From positions 186,001 through 250,000 of the forward strand of contig MU405248.1 in the NCBI GenBank assembly GCA_022836615.1: a stretch of DNA of 64,000 nt. The letters run 5' to 3'. A program made the translations under genes and the position numbers. Every line of letters starts with the position of its first letter. Position 1 is the first letter of the stretch. The notes beneath the pieces were generated by a model. That model searched no databases. It was not told the DNA's origin and saw only the letters and a list, made by a program, of their open reading frames with translations. Below are positions 26,201-36,890 of the stretch, in pieces. The stretch is from Annulohypoxylon bovei var. microspora (lineage: Eukaryota > Ascomycota > Sordariomycetes > Xylariales > Hypoxylaceae).

Positions 26201-26362
26201 ATCCAGGAACAACCAAATGGCGATGGTACTGTTAACACGGACCTTCAGATGGACATGGGTTTCGGTCTAGGCTGGGAAGGGATGCATCACGACTTTAGTG
26301 ATGGACAACAAGTCGATCTCTTCGACGGATTCTTCTTTGGAGGACAGCAAGGGGGTGGTTAA
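23215..26362 (+). CDS. PPR1/UaY-type Zn2Cys6 transcription factor
   Basis: Exons 23215-23555, 23623-24471, 24531-25455 and 25505-26362 (introns 67, 59 and 49 bp) give 990 aa. The zinc cluster is C-x2-C-x6-C-x6-C-x2-C-x6-C at Cys73, 76, 83, 90, 93 and 100. After the first splice the linker reads DPITKREIPRRSYVYYLETRVDQLE, running into a dimerisation coiled coil. From memory of the family, this linker is closest to yeast Ppr1 (pyrimidine pathway) and Aspergillus UaY (purine use). Residues about 280-640 match the Fungal_trans domain (LYFQHANPQIPVLHRDDF; RRRLWWCAYSFDRL). The last 250 residues are Ser/Asn/Gln/Gly-rich and acidic at the end, a likely activation region. Ppr1-like factors bind CGG-N6-CCG. 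No pyrimidine or purine pathway gene is present here, so the target remains unknown. Confidence 0.92.
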
Positions 26363-28144
26363 TTGGAAAGGAACGAAAACTACAAACCCAAAAAGAGCAT
26401 CAGTTCCGATATAGGTTTGATCTACGTCGATTTTTGGAGTATAGGGTGTTATCTAGGACGATTTATTTCAACGTGCTATCTCAGATTTAAATTTAAACGA
26501 GGCCACGAGGAATGGGCAGAAAGTTGCTTATTGGGCGAGACCTTTCGTCGCGGAGCGCACGAGGCAATCATTTTTTAATCTATCTGTGGCGTGTCAAGAG
26601 CTTGCTTTTGTATGATAAAGTTCTAATACCCCCCTATTTTGGTGATGAATTACGTCCACTCATGTACGCACGGGAGAAGACAAAAAGGAGAGGGGAAGAG
26701 AAAAACGGGCTCTTAGTAGAAAGGGGGGGCATGTGTTCTAGAGCCGATGATGAGCGGAGGTGGATATTTTTCTTCTTGCAACTCGATTACGCGGGATCGA
26801 TGTCTGATGTTTTGGGATACTTTTGAATACACTCCTTTGCCTTTTTGCTCCATAGAAAGACAGGCCTTTAGAGAACCGGATATCTAGCTTCCTCACCTTA
26901 TGCTTGGTATCGACATCATATGTTCCCATATTAGTTGCCACTACAAGGCTGTTGCTATGATTGGCCGTCGTTATGGGCTATACATAGGCCGGCTTACTCC
27001 CTCTTACCCGAGGTTATTTAGGTACATGCAGACCTTTTTTCCTTTACGTGGGGGAGGTAAGGAACGAAGTCGAAGTTGTTGTATAGTCTCTCTTATAATA
27101 CCACATAGTACGCTATCCATTTACCACTATATGTAGGTATGCACTTTAGCAGGCGCGTAGTTAATAGGTTATTAAGTGTAACTATAATATATTCTGATAC
27201 GAATTCACGGAGTATACGATGCCTTGTAATCTATATGAAATGGTTCAAAGTCTACCTGAGCATACACGAGTTTCGACTTTGAAAATACCAGTTAACTACC
27301 TAGTATTAACTGTTCACTCCTTATATCTTTTTACAATCCGCATGCATCTAGATATCCAAGGCCTCTTTAGTTATACTAGGTATAATAACAAATATTTCTT
27401 CGCAATTTTGATAGTATGTTGACCGTTGTGAGTTCCCCATAATAGAAATGAATGGAAACGTACTGTGTTAATTACAAGAGCCAACTATAACTGGGAGACA
27501 ATTGATAGGTAAGTTCTTTAATACAAAATGGATGAGTAAGCCTTGCATTGGATGGGTGTATGTTAAGTACCTAAGAAAGTCGACTAGGTAAGTTATAAAG
27601 GTATTACCGTTGCTGTTTTTAAGATCAAATAAAGTTGATTTGATCATTTGAAGCCTTGAAGTATCGAGTTTATCTGGTTTATAATATGGGGGACTTACAG
27701 TTAATATTTGCATAGAAGATAGCCCCATATACTTCGATTACAAGCCCGGGTTTTAATATAAGTGACTTTTCAAAGCGACATGATTACTTGTCATACGTAT
27801 AGTAGTCCTTATATTTGATGTTTGTTCTGACATATCCTCGTTCTGTGAGTATGTTAAGTTAAACTTGGTAAGAATAACTTGGAACAAACTGAAGCTGCGA
27901 AGCTAGGATATCTAGGATGCCCCGCCTCGGTAAGTGGGGCATTGTACATGGAAGCAAGGAAGTTGCCGTGAATATACATCTTATCGATAAGAGCTAAATG
28001 ACATCCCCGGGTCTCATTGAACCATTTGGTAACGCATGAAATGACTAGGGACCCAATGTCTCAACTGTCTTCAGCTACTTTAAGAAACCCTCCTTTTCTT
28101 TCCCCATCTTGAATGCAATCACTTCTAGTCTGCGAGGTGGCAAG
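26363..28144. other. Intergenic spacer
   Basis: 3' flank of the regulator and promoter of the UEV gene. A 71-codon frame follows the regulator stop directly but has no family character. Otherwise AT-rich, with no RNA gene seen. Confidence 0.5.
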
Positions 28145-29301
28145 ATGGCCTCTTCCAGATTAACCACGCTGCCGGCGTTGAGAAGACAACATCTTCTGGT
28201 TGAGTTGTGGGTATTACGGTGTAGAACTACCATCTACTGCTGTGGCTAACTGGCAGTTAAAGCGCAGGACTTAAGCAGGCTTGTCCCGAAGGCGTTTTTG
28301 TAAGCCTTACACCTGGCGATCCCAGTCTTTGGTCCGGAGTATTGTTCGTTCGGGATGGTGAGAGTTCGGGTACCTGCATGTCTGCGCTCAGGGATTTTCT
28401 AATTGATTGGCGAAGGTCCTTACGCTCCCGCCGTGCTGCGATTCCAGATCTCATTTCCCGATTCGTACCCAAGACTACCGCCACTCGTTACCTTCTCGAC
28501 CGATATGTTCCACCCCCTAATTACTCCTCTAAGCACGTATATGTACTCGACCGACGTCCACGACAACGGCACAGTGAGCGCTACCGATGCCGAACGGTTG
28601 CCGCCCGGAGGATTTAGCTTGAGGCATGGATTTCCCGGCTGGTTTAGGCGGTCAAGCCGGGGCCAAAATACAAGTGGTGGTAGACAATCGAGTGGACAAC
28701 AAGATGGGCAACAGACGCCTCACCGCCCACCTCCTCCGTCGATGAGCAGTGCAGGTACTCCCGGCTCGAAAGGGTCCGCTGTCGGTGCGTGGCTGGGATT
28801 TGCAGACACGAGCAAAAGGGAAATAACTACATATGAAGTCCTACGGTACCTACGCAGCGCGTTCAATGATGAGGATGTCCTAGACACTGTTCCTATCGAG
28901 GCTGCCGGAAATCCCGGTGCCTGGCATGCTTGGCGACAACATCGGATCGATGGTGGGAAGGTGTTTTCTGAAGCTCCTACCAGTGCCAATGCGACAGATG
29001 TTAGTCCCGAGGCTAAGAAGATTCCCGACCCAGCAAGAAAGCCAGGAGATTGGAATTGGGAAGGTGTATGGGAGGAAAGAGTTAAGAAAGCCGTGTCTGC
29101 AAGTTTATCTGAGCCCGTTTTGTTTGGTGGAGTAGGTGCAGCCGACGATGTGGTAAGTTTGCGCCTATTTTTTTTACGAAGCTCGGGTGAGACAAGCACA
29201 CACAGCTAACTCTAACATAGATCCGCTTTCTGAGTATGGAGGACAATGACGTGGATGCCGTTAAAGATAACCTTCTGCGCACCCTTGACAATGAGTCTTG
29301 A
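28145..29301 (+). CDS. UBC-fold protein lacking catalytic Cys (UEV, FTS/AKTIP-like)
   Basis: Exons 28145-28206, 28263-28357, 28416-29152 and 29221-29301 (introns 56, 58 and 68 bp) give 324 aa. The fold of a ubiquitin-conjugating enzyme is visible at about 10-130. It has an N-terminal helix (SLRRQ-type RRQHLLVEFAGLKQ), the core PYAPAVLRFQISFPDSYPRLPP, then FHPLITPLSTYMYSTD, where an active E2 would carry its catalytic Cys. That Cys is absent, so it should bind ubiquitin or partner proteins without catalysing transfer. The middle is Gly/Ser/Gln-rich and disordered. The C-terminus ends in a short helix. Best guess is the fungal counterpart of FTS/AKTIP, which in animals and Aspergillus joins Hook and FHIP to link early endosomes to dynein. 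No partner gene is adjacent. Confidence 0.82.
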
Positions 29302-29586
29302 TTGGACTTTCCGATATATATATATACGTACATGTCATGTTTGGTGGAGAGTGTGGAAAGTGCATCTTCTTGTGCTCACACGAAGAGAACTTTAGAAGTC
29401 TTCTGATCATGGATTTTTGATACCCATACTATATACAATTCAGTTCTACCCCTAACCGCGCTTTCAAAAATACTACTTCAAGGCACGAGTTATCTTGTTT
29501 TATCTGCATTCTTCCTTTTCCATGCTTTTTACCTGATCTCGATTTCCATATCCACTTCTCCATTAGGGTCGATTTGAGCATCGGAT

Positions 29587-31823
29587 ATGTCCGAACAAGC
29601 CCTACATCCAGGTATCATCTGCGCCCTTGCTCTGATCCCGACTGCTCTAGTTGTAGCCATCAGTGTGACAATTCTGAGAGGGTTTGACATTGTCCCAAAC
29701 CTCTGCACCTGTCTAAAGTTACGACACCGAAAACATCTACAGCATACTCAGGTTAGCCTCATAGATCCTGCAGGAGGTAGCTTCTCGACAATCGAGAGCA
29801 ATTTTATCGGTCAAGCTAGGAATGAGTCGGCTACAATTCTTACCCGGCCACTACCCATTCACCATGCGAGAGCCCCAGTCATCGAGCACGGCTATCCCTT
29901 TACCGTTGCACATAATCAAGAGAGGAAAGTCAATGCAGGTCCTCAGAAGTCCAAGGCAACTCAGCAGCGGAAGTCTTGAGAGCAGTCCCGATCAGCCATT
30001 AACGGTTGTGAAGAACCGGAAATCCCAGAAAAAGGCGAATTTAAAGAAGAGCCAGAGCAATACTAGCAACTCAGTTTCTGGCCAGGGATTCAAGAAACAA
30101 TCACGAAATGGGACTGGGAATACAGGTGAAATATTCGAGCCTTGACTAGCGTTTTCTGATCTTCGTTAACGAAGGACTTACAGTGTCGAGTGATACTTTT
30201 GATTCCACAACCCCCAAACCCAGGAAATTACCAATATGCCGTCGCTCGTCAAGCTTACAAGTCGGACGTCCATTATCTCCTACATTCCTGACGAAGTTAC
30301 GCTCACTATCTACTCGTAGGGGTCCGTCTTCGAAAGCCACTCATCATCGACGTGATTCGAGCGTTTTAAGCGAATCTTCAGATGAGTCAGTATTCAAATC
30401 GTCTGACGAATGTGTAGCAACGGCTCCCTGGGATCAGCCATCAAATTCCGGCAACTCGGAACCACCCTCTTTCCTCGAAGAATTCGAAACGCACCGCCAC
30501 AGCAGCGGGAACACCTTAGTGGATGTCCAAACACCAGATCTTGCCCCTGATCCATATATGCTTATTCCGCACATTTCAATCACACCTGAATTGAAAACCT
30601 TGGATGACGGACATTCGAGTATCTGGACGGCTGTCGAGATCTCCGGTCAACTATTCCACCCCCGTGTCGGTAACTCAACTTATGACTCAGTATATTCTAC
30701 CGCCGAGCAAGCTCCTTTCTTTCCCGCCCACCATGGCAATACCGAGTTATCGAGATATGGATATTTATATGACATAAGGGTAGACATTTTACCAACGGCC
30801 GAAGGCGATGTTATAGATCTCATAGGTGATACTGTGATAAGGTATGTCAGCTTAGCACACTTTTGAACACTTACGCTCATACTAGTATACAGGGCAATTG
30901 GTCCTGGTTCTAGTCTCCTGATACTAGCTTGCATTCAGCCAGGAGCTTTAAACCCCCCAAAGCTCCGAACATCCAAACGCGACCCGGACAATCTCATTGC
31001 CGATCTTGAACTAGAGCTAGGAGATGTTCAGACTGAATACGTCCATGTCCGGGTCAGCTACTGCCATTCAGGCTTCCCGGCGTTTAGAAACACTCTCATT
31101 GAAGACGGCATTACTGATTATCAGACCCGACTAGAGACAACAGCCACGGGGAATATAAAGCGGCATAACCCAACATCTGCGTGGTCTCCCAGGCAGACTC
31201 GTGTATCCAACCCCTTGTTTGCGATCATCGCCTCCCACTGGGGCCCAACTCGGGCTGACGAAGTCATGCACAGAGTCACGTCGAACAGGTTCAATCCCCA
31301 TAGAATACCAAACTGGGCGGGTGCGGGTGTTTCCCAAATTGATGGGAGCGAAGATGCTACCAAATTGCCTGATCGAAAAGGAAAAGCTCCTCCTATCCCT
31401 CAACGGCAGGCTAGTCTCAGGCGGTTGTCTCCGGAGAAAATATCGGACCCGGCCAGGAAGATCTGGACGGAATTACGTCAGACGTCATCAGGCAACCGTC
31501 CGGCTTTCCACGTGAGCAAGGCCAACCGTCTCCCCGCCGCAACGACATTCGTAGACGCGCCTAACCCCGGCCCGAAGTCGATGCGACCGGAGTCTAAGTC
31601 TGATGTCCAGCAGAAGCGGGAGCATATACGAGAGACTGCGGTGCGCAATAGAAGGTCTATAGGCGCTGATAGCTTGAAGAGCTTAGTGCCATCGGTTGCA
31701 GGATCAACACCGGAAGGTAAGGAGAATAGTATTGCTAATTCCCCAAGCCCATCTGGAGGACGCGGGATACATTTTGATGGTCGGAAGCGGGAGGGACGTT
31801 GGAGCTTGGGAGGTTGGTGGTGA
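29587..31823 (+). CDS. Hypothetical protein with N-terminal membrane anchor
   Basis: Family not recognised. The start ATG at 29587 gives a single hydrophobic helix (about residues 9-30, GIICALALIPTALVVAISVT) after a short N-terminus. A long cytosolic-type region follows: Lys/Ser-rich to about 140, Ser-rich with acidic blocks to about 240, a folded-looking part (IWTAVEISGQLFHP ... YLYDIRVDILPTAEGDVIDLIGDTVIR, then AIGPGSSLLILACIQPG), and a basic tail ending in Trp-Trp. Model: exons 29587-29751, 29879-30125, 30184-30841 and 30893-31823, 666 aa. The second and third introns (58 and 51 bp) are clear. The first (127 bp, 29752-29878) is my choice among GT..AG pairs that keep frame, so residues 50-80 are uncertain. 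It lies 285 bp after the UEV gene on the same strand. Confidence 0.75.
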
Positions 31824-32021
31824 CGGGCTAGAAAATAAAATAAAATTAGATGTATAGAATCCGGTCCAGACAGCAGTAGTAGTGAAGTCCTTTTAAGATA
31901 GTCTAACAAGGACATTCAATGGGCTTTCAAGCTCTCTAGAGCAATTGATGTCCCTCTTTTTTCTACCCCCTTTCTATTGGGCTCTTTACCCTCATATCCA
32001 ATAACTCGTTATCACACCCCA

Positions 32022-33008
32022 TCATAACTCATCCCGCCAAGGTATCGAGTCCTGTGCTCCCAACCTCTCCACCGTCTTCGCCGCCGCCCGATTCGCCTTC
32101 TTCACAGCTTCCTCGATGTTAAAGCTCACAGAAACCACATCCAACGCGTACATTCCCACAAACGTATCCCCCGCCGCCGTGGTATCCACAACCTTGGCCT
32201 TCTCGGCCGGAACCAGCCCCTTGGCTCCCGAAGCGCTCATGTAGAACACGCCTCGTCCCCCGAGCGTGATAATAACGTTCTGCACGCCCCGGTCAAGGAA
32301 CGTCTTCCCTACAGCCTCTAACCCGGTAGTAGTATCCAGGTCAGCTTCAGACACCCCGCCCAGGATCGCGGCCTCCGTCTCGTTCACGACGAGGTGTGCC
32401 AGGCCTTCATATGCCGAGGCCGGGAGCTCCTGTGCCGGCGCCGGGTTCAGAAGCACGGGAACGCCGCCGTCGCGCGCGGCACGCAGCGCGGCTAGGACCG
32501 TGGGGAGCGGGATCTCCAGCTGCATGATTAGGAGGCTGGGCGGGGGAGAGCCTAAACTGGTGGCAGTGCTGAATTGCGCGGCTAGCAGGCTGTGGTTTGC
32601 GCCGGGGGATAGGACGATCCGGTTCTGGCCCGTGGGCTCGTCGACGAGGATTATGGCGAGCCCGGTCGTGGCGGAGGGCAGCGCGCGGGTGCCGGAGACG
32701 TCGACGCCGCGCGAGGACAGGTTGCTGAGCAGCTGCGTGCCGTAGGCGTCCTGGCCGACGGCGCCGAGCATGCGGATCTGGGCTGTGGGGGCCGCGGGGG
32801 AGGGATTGGTGGAGGAGGAAGGTTGCGACCGCGAGAGCTTGGCGCAGGCTACGGCTTGGTTGGCGCCTTTGCCGCCGGGCGACACGGAGAACCGCGTCGA
32901 TGTTAGGGTCTCCCCCGGCAGCGGGTGGTGCGGGACGTAGGATACTAGGTCCATGTTCAGGGACCCGAGGACCGTGATATACGGTGGTTGGGGCTTGGTG
33001 GTCGCCAT
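32022..33008 (-). CDS. Ribokinase (PfkB family)
   Basis: Phosphorylates D-ribose to ribose 5-phosphate with ATP, feeding the pentose phosphate pathway; cytosolic. Single exon, 328 aa, standard length. The first PfkB signature is seen as SPGGKGANQAVACAKL (about 43-58). The substrate motif LGSLNMDLV is at 14-22. The second signature is DTTAAGDTFVG, with catalytic Asp281 and the anion-hole GAGD-like turn as AAGD. The gene is convergent with the hypothetical gene (198 bp between stops) and divergent from the IMPase-like gene. Base composition of the central part is GC-rich compared with flanking spacers. Confidence 0.95.
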   Translation of the reverse strand: MATTKPQPPYITVLGSLNMDLVSYVPHHPLPGETLTSTRFSVSPGGKGANQAVACAKLSRSQPSSSTNPSPAAPTAQIRMLGAVGQDAYGTQLLSNLSSRGVDVSGTRALPSATTGLAIILVDEPTGQNRIVLSPGANHSLLAAQFSTATSLGSPPPSLLIMQLEIPLPTVLAALRAARDGGVPVLLNPAPAQELPASAYEGLAHLVVNETEAAILGGVSEADLDTTTGLEAVGKTFLDRGVQNVIITLGGRGVFYMSASGAKGLVPAEKAKVVDTTAAGDTFVGMYALDVVSVSFNIEEAVKKANRAAAKTVERLGAQDSIPWRDEL

Positions 33009-33623
33009 GGTTTAGGCAAGCCTTATGGGCGTAGGTAGGTGTAAAACGTTTTTAAATTCACAAGAACGATGGACTCTGTGCTTCTGCCTGGTATAACGTA
33101 GCTGGTCCTAGATATCTAAGTGGTATATCTCGAAATAGTTAGACGGATGAGAGCGGATGTCCTTCAGCTCGGCAATCGAATCGACCGCTAAACGTCAGAA
33201 TAGCGGAGCCGGTCGGGCCCCACAGCGGCTAGCAGGGTGCCGGGGTTTAGTCTTGGTACAGCTGGAAGTAAGCAATGTACCTTGAGATGGTCTGATAGAA
33301 ATATCTAATGTTCTTACCCAGATAAATATCTCAAATTCTAATATAACTACAGGTAAATCAGTATTTAAATTCAAGCTGAAGCCAGTTGAGTATACAAGTG
33401 ACTATACATGTCTACGTACCTACAGCTATGTATAGAGAAGGTGCTATAGTATCACTAGGTAGCCAATCATATACCCCTGTTCACCCACATGTAGTCAAAA
33501 TCGAATCTACCCCACCTAAATAACTCTTACACCTTACCTTAATAACTGTTTGAAAAGCTTCAAAATGTCTCTCCTTTTATTTCAATCCAGTGTTTTCCCT
33601 ATAAATATTATAGGACCGAAAAA
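33009..33623. promoter_or_regulatory. Divergent promoter, ribokinase / IMPase-like
   Basis: 615 bp separate the two start codons, so both promoters lie here. A GTAGGTAGGT motif lies at about 33034, just upstream of the ribokinase start. The IMPase side is AT-rich with TATAAATATTATAG immediately before its ATG. No specific operator is recognised. Confidence 0.5.
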
Positions 33624-34623
33624 ATGGCAGACATCAACCTACAAGAGATTCAGGATATCTTGATATCGGTGGCCCACGAGGCCGGCCGGATGATCATGTC
33701 TGCGAACCCTACGGACATCGCTAAGGGAACGAAGCTGAATTGTATGAATTGCCCCTCCATGGAATTATTAAGAGAATAGGAGACGTTTTACTCGCGGTGT
33801 AAACTAACTCGAGCACCTACCCCCAGCCGCGGACATAGTAACCGAAACCGACAAAGCAGTCGAAACCCTCGTCTCGTCGCAGCTCTCTAAGGCCTACCCC
33901 TCCTTCGCCTTCATCGGCGAGGAGACGTACAAGCCAGGCATGCAAGTGACCGCCGCGCCGACCTTCATCGTAGACCCCATCGACGGCACCACCAACTTTG
34001 TCCACGGCCTGCCCGAGGCCTGCATCTCGCTCGGCTTCGCCGTCGACCGCGTCCCCACCATCGGCGTCGTGTACAACCCCTACCAGGACAAGCTGTACAC
34101 CGCCATCCGCGGGCACGGCGCGTTCCTGACGCTCGGCGCCGCGTGGGGGCTCGAGGGCGGGAAGGGCCGCGTCAGCAAGCTGCCGCTGTCGAGCAACCCG
34201 GCCCCCTTGATCGGGCTGGACACTTGTCTCGTGGCCGCGGAGTGGGGCAGCAGCAGGGACGGTGTCAACTACGAGGTCAAGACGGAGGTTTTCAAGAAGC
34301 TGTGCGCGAGCAAGGAGACGGGCGGCGCGATGGTGCACTCGATACGCAGTCTGGGGAGCGCGGCGCTAAATCTGTGCGCGGTTGCGGCGGGCCAACTGGA
34401 TGTCTACTGGGAGGGCGGGTGCTGGGCCTGGGACGTGTGCGCCGGCTGGACTATACTGGCGGAGGCGGGCGGGCTGATGGTGAATGGCAACCCCGGGGAT
34501 TGGGAGCCGAAGATCGATAGCCGCAAGTACCTCGCGGTGCGCGGCGCGCCGAGCGGGCAGAGGGAGATCGTCGAGGAGTTTTGGAAGGTCATCGGCGATG
34601 GGAGGATGGAGTACGAGAGCTAA
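33624..34623 (+). CDS. Inositol-1-monophosphatase family protein
   Basis: Mg2+-dependent, Li+-sensitive phosphatase family that removes phosphate from myo-inositol 1-phosphate or related sugar phosphates; cytosolic. Exons 33624-33741 and 33827-34623 (85 bp intron with an ACTAAC branch) give 304 aa. Metal ligands are visible: Glu71 in GEETY, Asp89, Ile91 and Asp92 in DPIDGTTNFVHG, and Asp242 in WAWDVCAGW. Compared with the animal enzyme there is a short Gly-rich loop (LGAAWGLEGGKGR) near residue 145. The QutG protein of quinate clusters belongs to the same family, but no quinate gene is here. Pairing with ribokinase hints at a sugar-phosphate role, which is inference. Confidence 0.94.
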
Positions 34624-35010
34624 GAGATCGGCATGCAAAATACCTTACAAGAGTCGAGCTATCTAGGGTTACGAAGTGACGGTAATGATTCATTGAAAAA
34701 CATTTTATTCGAAGGTATGTACCTAGGTTAGGTAGTTTTGTCGCGTTAGACAAAGAGCGAGGGATAGACAATTGATTGAATAGATCAAGGGGCATAGAGT
34801 GCACCCATTCCAGAACCCCTCCCTGACTGCCTCGGCTGGAATGCTGAACTCTTTTAGGGGAAGAGCCGGCAACATTTTTTCTTTCAAGGACGTTTTCGAA
34901 AGTGATGGGTTATTTAATCCGACGTGGGTTATTTTCTTCTTTTCTCTTTATTGAGGGGTTTGGGTGATTGATATTATATATTTGTTTGGAAGTTATTTGA
35001 GGCGACGACG
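34624..35010. other. Intergenic spacer
   Basis: 387 bp with a GTACCTAGGTTAGG motif near 34716. TTTCTTCTTTTCTC pyrimidine runs precede the next start. Nothing else seen. Confidence 0.5.
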
Positions 35011-36890
35011 ATGTTGACACCGCAGAATTCCGGCCCCATTTCGTCACAGCCGGGTTCAATTCCGAAGAAGTGGAATAAAGAAGAACTCCGGAAATGCGGT
35101 GCTATAGGGACCACCGAGCCGCTGGAGCTCAACCTACAAGGAGAAATCCATCCCGTCTTTGCGAACTGGGTAGACGCGGACCCGGAGTTGCGCGCGGAGT
35201 TGCAGCAACCACTGCTACTCGCGAGCCGGATCTTGGATGCTGCCGGATTGCCCTGGATATCCGACTTCCTCGCCCACGACGTCTTCACCGACGATTACCC
35301 CGGCCGCAAACCGAGCTGTCGGTGTAGCTTCACGCACTCTGCCGCTGGTCCTAGGGACGACGGCGAGGTCGTGCCAAGGTCTATCATAAGACACCATCGC
35401 GCAACGTGGGCTTCGGAGGAGGTAAAGGGGGAGTGGATTAGCACCGCGGAAGACCAGCTTAGGGGCCGGTTGGCAAGATCGCTGACGTGGCAGTTCGACG
35501 CCGATATGTTCCGCGAGCGGGGATGGGCTGGGTATACGTGTCGACACCCACGGAGCGGGCTGGCGCTCGACGGGGTTGATAGGTACGAGACTATACGAGA
35601 GTGGGATAAGAGGTGCGAGGGTGGATGGCGGAATCAGACGATCTTGGTCACGGCGGAGTTTCCAAAGCGGCTGGCGGAGTTGAGACGTCAGGGCGAGGAA
35701 CATGGGGAGGAGTACCTCCTAACGTCTTTTATGGCGGCTGTAACGTTGTTGCACGAGTAAGTGCATACTTCCCCTTTTCATATCTTCAAGTGGACTCGAA
35801 ACTGATAAGATGGGCGGTTTTTAGGCTCGGTCACGCCGTTTACTGGAAAGATACCCGCGCTCTCACGCGGGATCTGCGTGAGCCGTACTATGGCGCTGAC
35901 CTACAGATGGAATTGGGGGATAGTTTCATCACTTCTATTTTCGGTGGCTGGGTACCGGTGCCGATTAAAGACTTCACCCAACTTCGAGACAGGCTAGATT
36001 TCTCTGGGGGTTTAGCGTGGAGACAGTCGCTTACTTGGGATTTACACCGGCTGCGGCCTAAACACCGCGCTCACTACTCGATACCTGTGGACTAGTAAGT
36101 TCGAATTCCTACAATTTAGCTTCCAGGAGTAAGAGTTAACAACTCTTATAGCATAGCCCGTCTGTTCTCCGAGAAGTGCTGGCTAGAGGCGCAGAGCGAC
36201 ACCCTAGGAGGTCTGATCCAACCTCGAACACTTGAGCCGGCTCTCACAGACCTCGGTATATGCGCGCAGGTCACTGCGGACGAGCGTCACGCGACAGCCG
36301 CCATACCAGACTTTCACTGCTCCGGCCAGGGCTGGATGTGGAACCGGTTGACAGGGGCGCGGTTCCGCATACCGCAGTACGACGGCTACCTCTGTCCGGA
36401 CCTCGACCTGCCCATCGCCACCGACGACGTGATCGAGGAGCCCAGACCCCTGCCCCCGCTCCAACCGTCCCCCGTCATAACAGCGGCCAGCACAACCAAC
36501 ACAACCACCCCCGGCACAGCAGTGACAACACCAGACGAAACCAGCCTACCCAACTCCCCCTTACCCAGCTCCCCCCGCATCGACATGTTCCCCAAGCCGC
36601 CGCGCCGACACCCCACCAGTATCAACATCAAAGTGAGCATCCGGAACAAGAAAAAGCCAGCCCCGCGACGAGAATACAGCGACAAGATCAGAGGGGGCAA
36701 GGGCAGCAACGAGGGTAGCAAGAAGAAAGCAGCACCGAGCTTCGTGCGGCTCGCCAAGGAGGAGCAGGCGCCGCGGAGCCCGGACCGCGCCGAGATCTCG
36801 GTCGACGAGCTGCGGAACCGGCTCTCGCAGCTCCTCGGTGTCTCGTTCGACGAGCTGGAGCGGTTCTTCGAGGCTTCGCGGTGTGCGTGA
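35011..36890 (+). CDS. Orphan protein with HExxH (HELGH) motif
   Basis: Exons 35011-35756, 35825-36094 and 36152-36890 (introns 68 and 57 bp) give 584 aa. The first splice joins TLLHE to LGHAVYW and creates HELGH at 248-252, the zinc-binding and catalytic motif of metallopeptidases. The context (hydrophobic before, AVYW after) fits an active-site helix. Glu278 in MELGDSF, 30 residues after His248, could be a gluzincin-type third ligand. There is no signal peptide, so it should be intracellular. Residues about 400-500 are Thr/Pro-rich, and 490-540 are Lys/Arg-rich and probably disordered. The last 50 residues (VDELRNRLSQLLGVSFDELERFF) form a helical segment. I cannot name a family. Protease activity is inferred from the motif alone. 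Confidence 0.8.
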
